Shown one piece after another: positions 49,529 through 60,500 of a stretch of DNA of 64,000 nucleotides. This DNA is from Verrucomicrobia bacterium Tous-C9LFEB (GTDB lineage: Bacteria > Acidobacteriota > Terriglobia > Terriglobales > Acidobacteriaceae). Made by a program: the position numbers and the translations under genes. The notes below the pieces were generated by a model. That model ran no database searches. It was not told the origin of the DNA and was given only the letters and a program-made list of their open reading frames with translations. The stretch spans positions 1 to 64,000 of the forward strand of contig CAJCIP010000065.1 of assembly GCA_903970445.1 (NCBI GenBank), written 5' to 3'. The stretch's first letter is position 1, and each line of letters starts with the position of its first letter.

Positions 49529-49583
49529 AGCAGCAGAAATCGCGAACCCCTGCTGGTACTGGCGCTACTGGTGTCGAGACCAA

Positions 49584-49649
49584 GGTAAGCCGCCATTGGT
49601 AACGGTAATGTGGACCAAGCTCCCCGTTCAGCATGGTTACCTTGGTAAC
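49584..49649. promoter_or_regulatory. Cluster of GGTAAC-type motifs before the small secreted peptide
   Basis: GGTAAG (49584), GGTAACGGTAAT (49598-49609) and the perfect dyad GTTACC-TT-GGTAAC (49636-49649) lie within 66 bases in the divergent gap between rnr and the 62-residue peptide gene. Repeated half-sites and a dyad suggest a regulator-binding region. The regulator is unknown. Confidence 0.4.
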
Positions 49650-49801
49650 TTCCGCTGTTTCATAACTTGCTATATGACGGAAAAGACTGGTGTTCGAAAG
49701 GCGTAACCCTTAAGTTGTATCCACATGCAACTTCGGTGTAGTCACTAGCCTTAAGTGCACAAAAGTTTTGGGGCGTACCTGGCCCCCAAGGAGCCTCACC
49801 C

Positions 49802-49990
49802 ATGAAGACCACCCTCGTCCGCGCTGCTGTTCTCTCCATCGTATTCGCCGGATTCTCCGCCAGCACAATCGCTTCAATCGCCCACAAAGACGCTGCCACA
49901 AAGATCGCCGTCAAGGGTGGCCCCAGCACGATGCCAACGCCCGCGTGTGGTCCACACGATCCCACGCACTGCGGCGCTGACCAGTTCTAA
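49802..49990 (+). CDS. Small secreted peptide (62 residues)
   Basis: The product has a signal peptide ('VRAAVLSIVFAGFSASTIA'). The mature part of ~40 residues has two cysteines close together near the end (ACGPHDPTHCG) and ends ADQF. AAGGAG lies 8 bases before the ATG, and the gene has its own gap of over 250 bases upstream with dyad motifs, so it looks like a real, regulated gene. No family is recognised. It could be a small exported signal, metal-binding or envelope peptide; the Cys-His-Asp cluster is the main hint. Confidence 0.65.
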   Translation: MKTTLVRAAVLSIVFAGFSASTIASIAHKDAATKIAVKGGPSTMPTPACGPHDPTHCGADQF

Positions 49991-50054
49991 GCTGGATCTT
50001 TATCGCCTTCTACGTCCTTTGTGCACCTTGTGATACGCGCCGCAAGCCTCTAGT

Positions 50055-50996
50055 ATGGGTTTGCGGCGCACGTGTATGTCGACTAAAGTACTGATAAAAT
50101 CGGTCAGTCTCTCAGACCTTGTAATCTGTCTGGTACTGCTGCTCGTTCTGTGGAGGAAGGGGCAGTTCGAGGACTATAAGTACTACGGTATCTATATTTG
50201 TTGCCGGGTCCTTGAGGTTTGCGCTGGAATTCCTTTTCTCTATTTTCGAAGGCAATTCCACATTCCCATCGACTTTGCCTGGAATGCTTACTGGTATTCA
50301 GAACAAATCTTTTTTGTTGCTGAGATGGTGTTGCAGGTCTTTACGATCTATGCGGTCTATCGGCTTGCCATGCGCGGACTCGAAGGCCTTCAACGTATCG
50401 GTCAGATCATTTTCCGCTGGATAGCAGGCGTTTCCTTCGGTTTAGCGTTATTTTTCGCTTTGGGTCCTCACACAAGCACCGATTACTATGCCATCATCAC
50501 CGCGCAGATTCACCAGGGCATCAGCGTGCTTTCTTTGTGCCTTCTGTTGTTCGTCTGCCTCGCCATCCGACCGCTGGGGCTTACGTTTCGTAGCCGGATT
50601 TTTGGTGTGGCTCTCGGTTTAGGCATTGCAGCGGCAAGTACGCTGGTGGAGTCTGCCTGGTTGCCGACCTCGTGGGGACACAATGTTGCGTCTCCGTTAT
50701 TTGCGATTACCGGCTGCATTTCACTTTGCACCACGATTTTATGGACGGTCTACTTCGCCCTGCCGGAGCAGGAGCGCCGAATGATTCTCCTTCCCACGAC
50801 CTCACCCTTTTTCGTCTGGAACAGCATCTCAGAGGCTCTGGGTGATGAACCTGGCTATGTTGCTGTTTCCGGTTTCAAGCCCGAGATGCTTTCCGCGGCT
50901 GAGATCGAGGAGCTGAGCCGGTCTACCCATTCCGAGGAGTTTGTCCGCCCGCCGTCACCAAGTGAGCTGGGGCTTACCGGCGCTTCGGTCACCTAG
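50055..50996 (+). CDS. Multipass membrane protein of unknown function
   Basis: The 313-residue protein has about seven membrane helices (first 'LSDLVICLVLLLVLW', last 'ITGCISLCTTILWTVYFAL') and a polar C-terminal tail of ~75 residues ('PEQERRMILLPTTSPFFVWNSISEALGDEPGYVAVSGFKPEML...EEFVRPPSPSELGL'). The layout resembles a family of uncharacterised acidobacterial membrane proteins I have seen but cannot name. Two starts, 50055 and 50076, are both without a ribosome-binding site. The metal-dependent-hydrolase gene starts 9 bases after the stop and is probably co-transcribed. Confidence 0.75.
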   Translation: MGLRRTCMSTKVLIKSVSLSDLVICLVLLLVLWRKGQFEDYKYYGIYICCRVLEVCAGIPFLYFRRQFHIPIDFAWNAYWYSEQIFFVAEMVLQVFTIYAVYRLAMRGLEGLQRIGQIIFRWIAGVSFGLALFFALGPHTSTDYYAIITAQIHQGISVLSLCLLLFVCLAIRPLGLTFRSRIFGVALGLGIAAASTLVESAWLPTSWGHNVASPLFAITGCISLCTTILWTVYFALPEQERRMILLPTTSPFFVWNSISEALGDEPGYVAVSGFKPEMLSAAEIEELSRSTHSEEFVRPPSPSELGLTGASVT

Positions 50997-51005
50997 CTCG
51001 CTTCG

Positions 51006-52127
51006 ATGGAGCCGGTTACTCACATCCTTACGGGTACATGCCTGGCTCGCGCAGGGCTGAATCGCCGCGCGGCTTACGCGACTGCAACGATGGCGATCGC
51101 CGCGGAATTTCCTGACATCGACACGCTCTGGAGCCTTCGCGGCCCGGTGGCTTCTTTCCAGCACCATCGCGGCATCACGCACACCTTCGTAGGTCTTCCT
51201 TTTGAGGCTGCGGTGATCGTGGGAGGCATCTACATCTTCCATCGGTGGTGCCTACGTCCTCAGGCAAGAGCGCCGCGTGCAAGCAGATCACATGCTTTGA
51301 CAGCCGCCCCGGTCAGCTGGGGCTACCTCTATCTTTTTGCCCTGCTGGCGCTATTGAGCCACCTGTTGCTGGACTATACAAACAACTACGGCATCCGCCC
51401 GTTCTTTCCTTTCCATCCGGGCTGGTACGCTGCCTCGATTACGTTCATTTTCGATCCGCTGATGTTTGTGTTTCTGCTTGCCGCGCTGGTACTTCCCGCA
51501 ATCCTTCGTTTGGTGAGCTCGGAGGTGAGCGGCCGGCGGCAGCCATTTGCTGCACGAGGTTGGGCGATCGCTGCGCTCTTGGGGGTTATGGCGTTGTGGA
51601 CGCTCCGCGGGGTGCAGCATAACCGCGCGATTGACCTTGCCATGACGCAGAGCATCGCAGTTCCCGGCGACACTCCACTGGCATCTTCAGCAGCATACCT
51701 TCAGCCGCAAAAAGTTCTCGCGAGCCCGGATCCATTCAGCATCTTCCGCTGGTGGACAGTAACCGATTTCGGCGCGCTCTATCAGCTTGGAGAGGCGAAC
51801 ACACGCTCCGGAGCGTTCTTCCCGGCGCAACAGGCCGTCGTGAAAAGCTCCACCACGCCACAGGTACTTTCTGCCGAGCGGAGTCAGCTCGGTCGAGTCT
51901 ACATGGACTGGTCACCGATGCCTTTTATCAGCGTGCTGCGGCAGGGTACCGCTGAAGCGGCCGGCATCGATCTCCCACCAGGGCACACACTGGTCGTCTT
52001 TCAAGACCCACGCTTCATGGGAAACATTCCGCTGATGCGCTCACGCCCTCCGTTGCAGGGAAGCGTGGAATTGGATGAGAACAACCGGGTCGTCCATGAG
52101 GAAATGGGTGGGAAAGAGCAGCACTAG
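51006..52127 (+). CDS. YdjM-like membrane-bound metal-dependent hydrolase
   Basis: The 373-residue protein begins 'MEPVTHILTGTCLARAGL', has 'AEFPDIDTLW' and 'FQHHRGITHTFVGLPFEAAV', and later 'LLALLSHLLLDYTNNYGIRPFFPF'. These conserved His/Asp motifs and the following membrane helices define the YdjM/DUF457 family of putative integral metal-dependent hydrolases. The C-terminal ~160 residues lie outside the membrane, probably in the periplasm. In E. coli YdjM is SOS-induced; no LexA box is seen here. The substrate is unknown. Confidence 0.88.
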   Translation: MEPVTHILTGTCLARAGLNRRAAYATATMAIAAEFPDIDTLWSLRGPVASFQHHRGITHTFVGLPFEAAVIVGGIYIFHRWCLRPQARAPRASRSHALTAAPVSWGYLYLFALLALLSHLLLDYTNNYGIRPFFPFHPGWYAASITFIFDPLMFVFLLAALVLPAILRLVSSEVSGRRQPFAARGWAIAALLGVMALWTLRGVQHNRAIDLAMTQSIAVPGDTPLASSAAYLQPQKVLASPDPFSIFRWWTVTDFGALYQLGEANTRSGAFFPAQQAVVKSSTTPQVLSAERSQLGRVYMDWSPMPFISVLRQGTAEAAGIDLPPGHTLVVFQDPRFMGNIPLMRSRPPLQGSVELDENNRVVHEEMGGKEQH

Positions 52128-52201
52128 CAGTGCTATTCCCCAGGCACGCTCTTGTACAATCGTGAGTAGCCGCTGAGCGGCGCTCCATCTCACAACTCTG
52201 G

Positions 52202-52768
52202 ATGTACCTTGCCATGATCGCCTACGTCGTTCTTCTGCTTGCTGCGATCAGCCGTCTTCTGCCGCACGCATTGCATGGCGTCGGTATTAATTTCACAGCA
52301 GTGGGTGCAGGACTTCTTTTTTTCGGTTCGCGACGCCCTCGCTGGGAAGCAGCCGCTGCCGCTGCCGCCGCCATGGCTCTCACGGACATTTATCTCACCA
52401 CGCGCGTGTACGGCCTTGCCTTTCACCTTCGCGGATACCTTGTGACCTGGTGCTGGTACGGCGCTGTCGCGCTCCTTGCAAGCGGCTTGTTGCGGAAGGT
52501 GACAATTTTTCGCATTGCTGCGGGTGTGTTCGCGTCCGCTACAGGTTTCTTTCTGCTCGTTGATTTCGCGTTGTGGGCAGGCACGAACATGTACCCGCAC
52601 ACCGCTGCCGGGCTCCTTGACTGCTACGTCAAAGCGCTGCCGTTCTACGGAAACGATCTTGTCTCTACCGGGCTCGTTTCGGCGGTGCTCTTCGGTGTCC
52701 CAGTGGTTGCTGCGCGCATGGCGGAAGCAATTCGCGCGGCGCAACCCAAGCATCAGCCTCTCGCATAG
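52202..52768 (+). CDS. DUF6580-like small integral membrane protein
   Basis: The 188-residue protein has about five membrane helices. The sequence 'LLLAAISRLLPHALHGVGINFTAVGAGLLFFGSRRPRWEA' with 'LTDIYL' and 'DFALWAGTNMYPHTAAGLLDCYVKALPFYGNDLVSTGLVSAVLF' matches my memory of the DUF6580 family, which resembles substrate-binding subunits of ECF transporters. No transporter ATPase is nearby. It lies 74 bases after the hydrolase gene. Start at 52202 or 52214; neither has a clear ribosome-binding site. Confidence 0.8.
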   Translation: MYLAMIAYVVLLLAAISRLLPHALHGVGINFTAVGAGLLFFGSRRPRWEAAAAAAAAMALTDIYLTTRVYGLAFHLRGYLVTWCWYGAVALLASGLLRKVTIFRIAAGVFASATGFFLLVDFALWAGTNMYPHTAAGLLDCYVKALPFYGNDLVSTGLVSAVLFGVPVVAARMAEAIRAAQPKHQPLA

Positions 52769-52884
52769 ACTTGCTCGGCGAGGGCGACAATCGCAGCTGA
52801 AACTCAGCGTATCCAGCACAACTTTTGGTGATGACCTCGTGTCTGATTTCTCTGTACGGGCAAGCCCCGTCAGGAGTCAGAACG

Positions 52885-53190
52885 ATGAATATCCTCAGGA
52901 AAAGCATGGTTACCGCTGTCTGTGGCCTCTCGCTCGCGAGCGCCGCTCTAGCGGGAGCACAGGTTGTTGTACGCGTTGGTCCGCCACGTCCCATCTATGA
53001 GCGTCCAGGCCCGGTGCCGCATCCCGGATGGGTTTGGCAGCCTGGATACCACCGCTGGGATGGCGCACGTTACATATGGGTACCGGGCACGTATGCTGCA
53101 CCGCCGTATGGAGGCGCTCGTTGGGTTCCGGGCCACTGGGCAAACCGTGGCGGCGGCTACGTGTGGATCGAGGGTCACTGGAGAGGCTAA
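52885..53190 (+). CDS. Secreted YXWGXW-type repeat protein
   Basis: ATG 52885 has AGGAG 8 bases before it and starts a signal peptide (MNILRKSMVTAVCGLSLASAALAGAQ), so it is preferred to ATG 52825. The mature ~75 residues are Pro/Gly/Trp/Tyr-rich with repeated 'HPGWVWQPGYHRWDGARYIWVPGTYAAPPYGGARWVPGHWANRGGGYVWIEGHW' motifs of the YXWGXW/BcpO family. This is a common exported protein type of unknown role. A strong terminator follows. Confidence 0.85.
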   Translation: MNILRKSMVTAVCGLSLASAALAGAQVVVRVGPPRPIYERPGPVPHPGWVWQPGYHRWDGARYIWVPGTYAAPPYGGARWVPGHWANRGGGYVWIEGHWRG

Positions 53191-53214
53191 GCTCCGCTTG
53201 CCTGATCAACCCGC

Positions 53215-53250
53215 AACAGCCAACTCAGAAAGAGTTGGCTGTTCTCTTTG
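53215..53250 (+). terminator. Terminator after the YXWGXW gene
   Basis: AACAGCCAACTC / GAGTTGGCTGTT is a perfect 12-base stem (53215-53226, 53232-53243) around AGAAA, followed by CTCTTTG. Confidence 0.8.
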
Positions 53251-53310
53251 GTGCATGTGAGCGAATATGCAGGATTCGCCTCCACTTCAACCTCTCTGTA
53301 CCTTTGTGAC

Positions 53311-53901
53311 ATGTCCCCACTCACACCAGAAGATCGCGCGCGACGAGTCAAAGTCCTGCTTTTTGACGTCGATGGCGTGCTCACCAACGGCGACATCACC
53401 ATCATTCCCGGACCGGATGGCAAAGGGACAGAGGTCAAGAGTTTCTCGGCTCATGACGGCATGGGCATATCGCTTGCGCATCTGGCGGGCCTGAAAGTCG
53501 GCTTCGTCACAAAGCGCAACTCACAGGTGGTGGCGATGCGTGCGCGCGATCTGAAGATCGACCACGTGTATCAGGGCCAGTCGCACAAGATGCAAGCCAT
53601 TGAACAGATCATGCTCGACGAAGCTTGCACACTCGAAGACATCGCGTACGTGGGCGACGACATCGTCGACCTCCCCGTGATGCGCGTGACCGGCCTCGCG
53701 ATTGCAACTGCAAATGCTCGCCCGCAAACCAAAGCAGCGGCGCATTACACCACTCCGCTTGCGGGTGGCTTCGGCGCCGGACGTGACGCCATCGACTTCA
53801 TTCTGACTGCAAAGGGTTTGCTGGAAAGCACGATAGAAAAATATCTAGATCCGCATAACAAAGAGGTTGCCAAGAGCGACATCGGCGCAGGGAACATGTA
53901 A
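53311..53901 (+). CDS. kdsC: KdsC-like HAD phosphatase
   Basis: KdsC removes phosphate from KDO-8-phosphate in lipopolysaccharide synthesis. ATG 53311 gives 196 residues, close to the family's usual ~180-190. Visible are the DxDxV motif 'KVLLFDVDGVLTNGDITI' (Asp19, Asp21), 'FSAHDGMGISLAHLAGLKVGFVTKRNSQVVAMRARDL', 'VYQGQSHKMQAIEQIM' and 'DIAYVGDDIVDLPVMRVTGLAIATANA', all of the C0-type HAD subfamily. Extra C-terminal residues are 'IEKYLDPHNKEVAKSDIGAGNM'. KdsD or KdsA are not in the window. It meets the convergent yraN with no gap. Confidence 0.9.
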   Translation: MSPLTPEDRARRVKVLLFDVDGVLTNGDITIIPGPDGKGTEVKSFSAHDGMGISLAHLAGLKVGFVTKRNSQVVAMRARDLKIDHVYQGQSHKMQAIEQIMLDEACTLEDIAYVGDDIVDLPVMRVTGLAIATANARPQTKAAAHYTTPLAGGFGAGRDAIDFILTAKGLLESTIEKYLDPHNKEVAKSDIGAGNM

Positions 53902-54411
53902 CTACCAATGAGCTTCGTTGCGAAAGAATGCAGACCGGAAGTGCTCGACCTCTGTGCCAGTCTCTAGCAGATATATCGAGACGACATCAAAGCGCACCGG
54001 CACGCGTTCACGATGCCTCTCTGGAAATTGCCGGATGTAAGCGGTCGCCATTCTGCGCAGCATGCGTTGCTTGTCGCGATCCACTTCCGCTTCGGCCGCT
54101 GCGAAGTCGCGTGCCGTGCGTGTCTTCACTTCGATGATGATCAGCGTATCGCCGTCCCATCCGACGAGATCAAGATCGCCGCGCAGGGTTCCCGCACGCC
54201 AGCGGCGCGCCACAATCGTGTAGCCGCGCTCGCGTAAATAGAAGTAGGCCGCGTCCTCGCCGCGCTCACCCGTGATCAAGTGTTCCGGCTTCGAGCGCGA
54301 TCCGACATGTTGCCCTGTTTTCGCTCTGCTTCGCTTCTGCACCAAATCAGAAACAGCGAAATAGAGCCGCCGCTCAACGGCTAAAAACCTGCGCTGCATG
54401 GCTCGCAACAT
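53902..54411 (-). CDS. yraN: YraN-family (UPF0102) endonuclease-like protein
   Basis: YraN proteins have a restriction-endonuclease-like core of unknown role: 'TGERGEDAAYFYLRERGYTIVARRWRAGTLRGDLDLVGWDGDTLIIIEVKTRTARDF...DRDKQRMLRRMATAYIRQF...VRFDVVSI'. The E...D...ExK residues are present. The frame is open to 54516, but the first ~35 residues look non-coding. ATG 54411 (MLRAMQRRF) or 54399 is more likely, giving 165-169 residues. It is divergent from pyrG. Confidence 0.9.
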   Translation of the reverse strand: MLRAMQRRFLAVERRLYFAVSDLVQKRSRAKTGQHVGSRSKPEHLITGERGEDAAYFYLRERGYTIVARRWRAGTLRGDLDLVGWDGDTLIIIEVKTRTARDFAAAEAEVDRDKQRMLRRMATAYIRQFPERHRERVPVRFDVVSIYLLETGTEVEHFRSAFFRNEAHW

Positions 54412-54425
54412 GCACACCAATATAG

Positions 54426-56177
<1,752 letters not shown>

Positions 56178-56265
56178 AGCCAGGCGCCAACCTGTTGCAT
56201 CGTAGAGAATGTCCGCCGCTGCTCTTGCCGGCGGCTAACGCAGAGCTCTTATAGGAGATTCAAAG

Positions 56266-56547
56266 ATGGCAACAAAGAAGGCCACGAGCACGCCCGCAAA
56301 GAAATCAGCCAAAGCGAGCAGCACGCATTCGGAAGTAAAACCCGCGGCGAAGTCGGCGGCGACGAAAACCCCAGAAAAATCTGCGGCTAAGAAGACAGCA
56401 TCCAGTGAAACAAAAGCATCAGCGAAGAAGTCCGCTTCACATGACGAGATTTCCAAGCACGCTCACAAGCTTTGGGAGCAAGGTGGCCGACACCACGGAT
56501 CCCACGTCGATCATTGGCTGCGCGCTGAAAAAGAACTGAACGGCTAG
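56266..56547 (+). CDS. DUF2934 protein with histone-H1-like Lys/Ala tail
   Basis: The 93-residue protein has an N-terminal ~55 residues rich in Lys, Ala, Ser and Thr with repeated 'AKKSA' and 'KSAAKKT' units, much like bacterial histone-H1-like proteins. The last ~35 residues carry a DUF2934-type motif ('DEISKHAHKLWEQGGRHHGSHVDHWLRAEKEL'). AGGAG is 8 bases before the ATG. It may bind nucleic acid through the basic tail. A strong hairpin terminator follows, so it is a single-gene unit. Confidence 0.8.
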   Translation: MATKKATSTPAKKSAKASSTHSEVKPAAKSAATKTPEKSAAKKTASSETKASAKKSASHDEISKHAHKLWEQGGRHHGSHVDHWLRAEKELNG

Positions 56548-56592
56548 GCTCGCAAGCCGGAAGCGTCCAGCAGACAGATGAAGGAGCGCCAC

Positions 56593-56623
56593 AAGAGGCG
56601 GCAGATTCGATCTGCCGCCTCTT
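56593..56623 (+). terminator. Terminator after the DUF2934 gene
   Basis: AAGAGGCGGCAGA / TCTGCCGCCTCTT is a perfect 13-base stem around TTCGA, followed by CTTCTG. Confidence 0.8.
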
Positions 56624-56711
56624 CTTCTGATTGCTAGCGCGTGACGCGTCTTCTTGCGGTTCTCTTCGTCTCTAGTGGTAAGGCTTCGTAAATGGCTTTT
56701 GGAGGCATAAG

Positions 56712-57533
56712 ATGCGGTGCAAACCTCTTCGTCCGCTGGCAGCAGCACTGGCACTCTTCTTCGCGGTGTTGCTGCACGCTCAGGATTCCGGCGAAGCCGA
56801 AGGCACTCGCGGCGCGTTCGCCGGTATGCAGCGTATCTCGGGCCTGGTGACAGCCGTATCGCCGAATAAGGTCACCGTGAAGGCGGAAGACGGCGCGGTG
56901 TACCAGGTTGTCACCACCTCAAACACGCGTTTCATGCGAAACAACGCGACATTCAAGCTGACGGACCTCAAGCCCGGCGATGGCCTGATGTCTGTCGGCA
57001 ATCTCGACGCGCTAAATAAAACACTTCACGCCGCCATGGTCATCTCCATTGACGCCGAACAGGTGAAGAAGGTGGCAGCGGCACGTGATCAGTTCATAGC
57101 GAACCTCGGCAAGACGGTCATTGCAGGACGCGTCACAGCCATCGATCTTGACAATGCGAAGCTGACGCTGGAGCGCCCTGACCACGTTACGCAAACCATC
57201 CGCTTCGACGAATCAACCTCGTTCCGGCGAGCAGTGCCGGGCCGCATGGGTGCTGGAGAAGCCAACGGTATGGGCTTCGGCGTAGCGTACGCATCCATGG
57301 GCGGAGGTCGCAGTAATGCGCCGAACGCCGCCGCCGACGTCGGCGAAAGCATCACGCTGGCCGACATCAAGGTGGGTGACAACGTAAATGGTCCCGGCTC
57401 GGTGAAGAGCGGTTCTTTTGTTCCCACACAGCTTGTCGTGCGCACGCCGCGCCCGCGTGGAGAGCGACGCCGTGAAGCGCAGGGCGCTGGAGCTGCCGCG
57501 CCTGCGCCTGCTTCCAAGCCCCCTGCAAACTAG
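56712..57533 (+). CDS. Exported DUF5666-type protein
   Basis: The 273-residue protein has a signal peptide ('LAAALALFFAVLLHAQD'). Two or more small beta-barrel repeats of the DUF5666 kind follow: 'QRISGLVTAVSPNKVTVKAEDGAVYQVVTTSNTRF...DLKPGDGLMSVGNLD' and 'TVIAGRVTAIDLDNAKLTLERPDHVTQTIRFDESTSF...ADIKVGDNVNGPGSVKSGSFVPTQLVV'. The end is Pro/Ala/Arg-rich. GGAGG is 6 bases before the ATG. It is the first gene of a tight group with an Oar-like receptor and a VWFA protein. Confidence 0.85.
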   Translation: MRCKPLRPLAAALALFFAVLLHAQDSGEAEGTRGAFAGMQRISGLVTAVSPNKVTVKAEDGAVYQVVTTSNTRFMRNNATFKLTDLKPGDGLMSVGNLDALNKTLHAAMVISIDAEQVKKVAAARDQFIANLGKTVIAGRVTAIDLDNAKLTLERPDHVTQTIRFDESTSFRRAVPGRMGAGEANGMGFGVAYASMGGGRSNAPNAAADVGESITLADIKVGDNVNGPGSVKSGSFVPTQLVVRTPRPRGERRREAQGAGAAAPAPASKPPAN

Positions 57534-57552
57534 GAAAAACTGCGACAACGCG

Positions 57553-60500
57553 ATGAGATTGAGAACTTATCCAGAAGCAGCTGTGTCAGCGGAGCAAGAG
57601 CATCGTCGGGCGTGCCTGAAATTCACCGCCGCGCTACTTCTCGCGTGTCCCCTTGCGTGTTCGCAAACTCCGGCAACAACCTCAGCTACTTCTGTTCCAT
57701 CCACATTGCAGAGCACGCCGACCTCGACAAACACAGCTGCAGTACAAGGCGGCACGGTTCGCGGCAAAGTGGTTGCCGGCGCGCCAGGCAAGCCAGGCAG
57801 CACGCCGCTCCCAGGCGTCGCGATCACCGCCACGAATACGCTTACAGGCCGCAAATACACCACTGCAACGGACATCGACGGCGCCTATGCCATGGCCATA
57901 CCGCGCAATGGCCGCTACGTCATCCGCGCCGAACTTGCAGGCTTCGCGTCAGCAACGCTCGAAGTTGTCATCACGGGCGAAGACACGCAGGCAATAGCAA
58001 AAGCCTCTGACTTCGGCCTTGAGCTCGCAAGCCGCGCGGCAGCTGCCGAAGCCGCTGCAACCGCAGCATCTACCGGCGCGAACCTTCGCCGCGGTCTTCA
58101 GAACCTCGGCCTTACTTCCGGCCTCAGCGAAGACACGGAAAACGCCAGCGCGGCCTCAGGAGGCAACACAGGCGCCGCCATGCCGAGCATGTCCGGCCTT
58201 GGCGACACAGCCGGAAGCTCCGACAACGCCATCGCCATCAGCGGGCAGACCGGCTCGACGAACGCGCTTGCAAACTTTAGCGAAGATGAGATGCGCCAGC
58301 GAGTCGAAGACGGCGTCGCCCAGGCGCGCGCCAGTGGCATGCTGCCGCAGGGTGTCGACCCGACCAACGCCATCGTCGGTGTACTCGGCGGCATGATGGG
58401 CGGCGGCGGGTTCGGCGGTCCGGGCAGCGGTGGAGGCCGGGGAGGTCGTGGCGGCGGTGGTGGCGGCGCCTTCCGCAACTTTGACCCAACGCAGCTTCAT
58501 GGAGGCCTGAACTACTCAGGCGATTTCTCCGAACTGGACTCCGCGCCATGGAGCGCCACGCTTCTGCCGCAGCGCAACACAACCTACGCCCGCAATACAT
58601 TTGGCGCTACGCTCGCGGGTTCGCCATACATTCCAGGCCTCACCAAGCCGAACCCGAAGCAGTTTGTCTTCCTCAACGCGAACGTCACCAAGAACACATC
58701 GCCGGTTGTCTATAACGAGGTCGTTCCCACAGCGCTGGAACGCGGCGACATCGACCCCGTCAACAATCCAAACGGCAATGCGATCCTCACCGGGCTTACC
58801 CAAACCGTGAGTGGCATGTCGGTACCGACACCAATCTACGATCCCACAACCGGCAACACGCAAACGTTCGCTAACAATGTCATTCCACGTGCACGGCTCT
58901 CGCCGCAGGCGCTTTACATCCTGCAGCACTACTATCCCGAACCGAATGTTCCAAACGCTGGCCCCCAGGATTACAACTACAACGCAACCACTGTCACCGG
59001 AACGAACACCGCGAACCTCTCCATGCGCTACGTCCGCAGCCTCGGTTCAAACGCCAGTAGTCCCTTCGGTCTTGGCGGAGGTGGCCGCGGCGGAGGAGGT
59101 GGAGGCGGGCGGCGTAACGGGAACAGCAACGCGCCGCCGACGCTACGCCAAAGCATCAATGCGAACTTCAGCTACACGCACAGCGCCTCCGACCAGCGCG
59201 AGCCCATTCTGGCGCTTGGCGGCGCGAGCTCATCCGAGGGTTACAACGTCGGCGTGGGCTACACGATTGGCTACGGCCGGCTGAGCAACAACGCCACACT
59301 TACCTGGAACCGCAGCGACGCGGAAACGCGCAATTACTTCACTGACACGCCCATCAATCCTGCAGGCTCCTCAGCCATCGATGTCCCGAGCCAGGGTGCT
59401 GTCGGCGCTCATCCGAACTTCTACAACGGCCTGCCGACTGCCTCCATCACAAACTTCCTCTCCGTCGTGAATGTCAACCCGTCGCTCTCGGTCGGCCAGA
59501 CCATCAGCTTCTCCGACTTCGTAAGCTGGCGACACCTCAAGCACAACTACCGCTTCGGCCTCGATGTGCGCCGCGTCCACCAGGACTCGCTTGGCGGCAC
59601 CAACCCTCTCGGCACGTTCCAGTTCAGCGGCTTCAACACGGAAAGCAGCATGGATCAGGGCTGCTCCACCGGCGCCCTCACTAACTGCCCCTCAACGAGC
59701 CAAACTGTTAGCGGTGCAGGCTTTGCGGACTTCCTTCTTGGCCTTCCGCAACAAACCACGATTCAGGCCGCGCTGAATAAGGTCTACCTGCGCGAGAACG
59801 TTCTCGACTACTACCTGCAGGATGACTTCCGCGTGCGCAATGGAATCACGCTGAACTACGGCGTTCGCTGGGAGTACTTTGGTCCGTTCTACGAGAAGAA
59901 CGATCGCCTCGCAAATCTCACGGGAGTAACCTCTGGAACGACTAGCGTCGGCTGCGTCACACCGAGTGGCCTCAACCAGCAAACCGCGGCAGGCACACTG
60001 AACTGCACAGCTTCGGACACGCGCTCGCTGATTCATCCCGACCGCTCCATGTACTCACCTCGCTTTGCTGTGGCGTGGCGACCATCGAGCAAGTCCATAT
60101 GGCTGAAAGAAACGGTCATCCGCTCCGGCTACGGCATTAACTACAACACGGGCCAGTTCGCCACGTTTGGTCGCCTGCTCGCGTACGAGCCTCCTTTCGC
60201 GATCTCCCAGAACAACCTGCTCAGCACACCGGGCAACGTGACAGGCTGCACGAACGCGAACCTCACTTTCGCGTCGGGCTTCAACTGCTCGGGCATTCTC
60301 CATCAGAACTCTTTCGGCGTCGATCCCAACTATCGTCTTGGCCTTGTGCAGGTCTACAACGCGGACATTCAGCGCACGCTACCCTGGGGAGTCGTAATGA
60401 ACCTCGGCTACAACGGTTCCAAGGGCAGCGATCTCGATGTAACGCGCGCGCCGAACCACACCTTCAACAAAGTCACTACGCCGGACGCGGTCGCCTTCCG

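Noticed and set aside
56208-56236. Hairpin CCGCCG...CGGCGG after pyrG as a terminator
   Set aside because: The stem is only six bases with a 10-base loop and no T-run; too weak to call.
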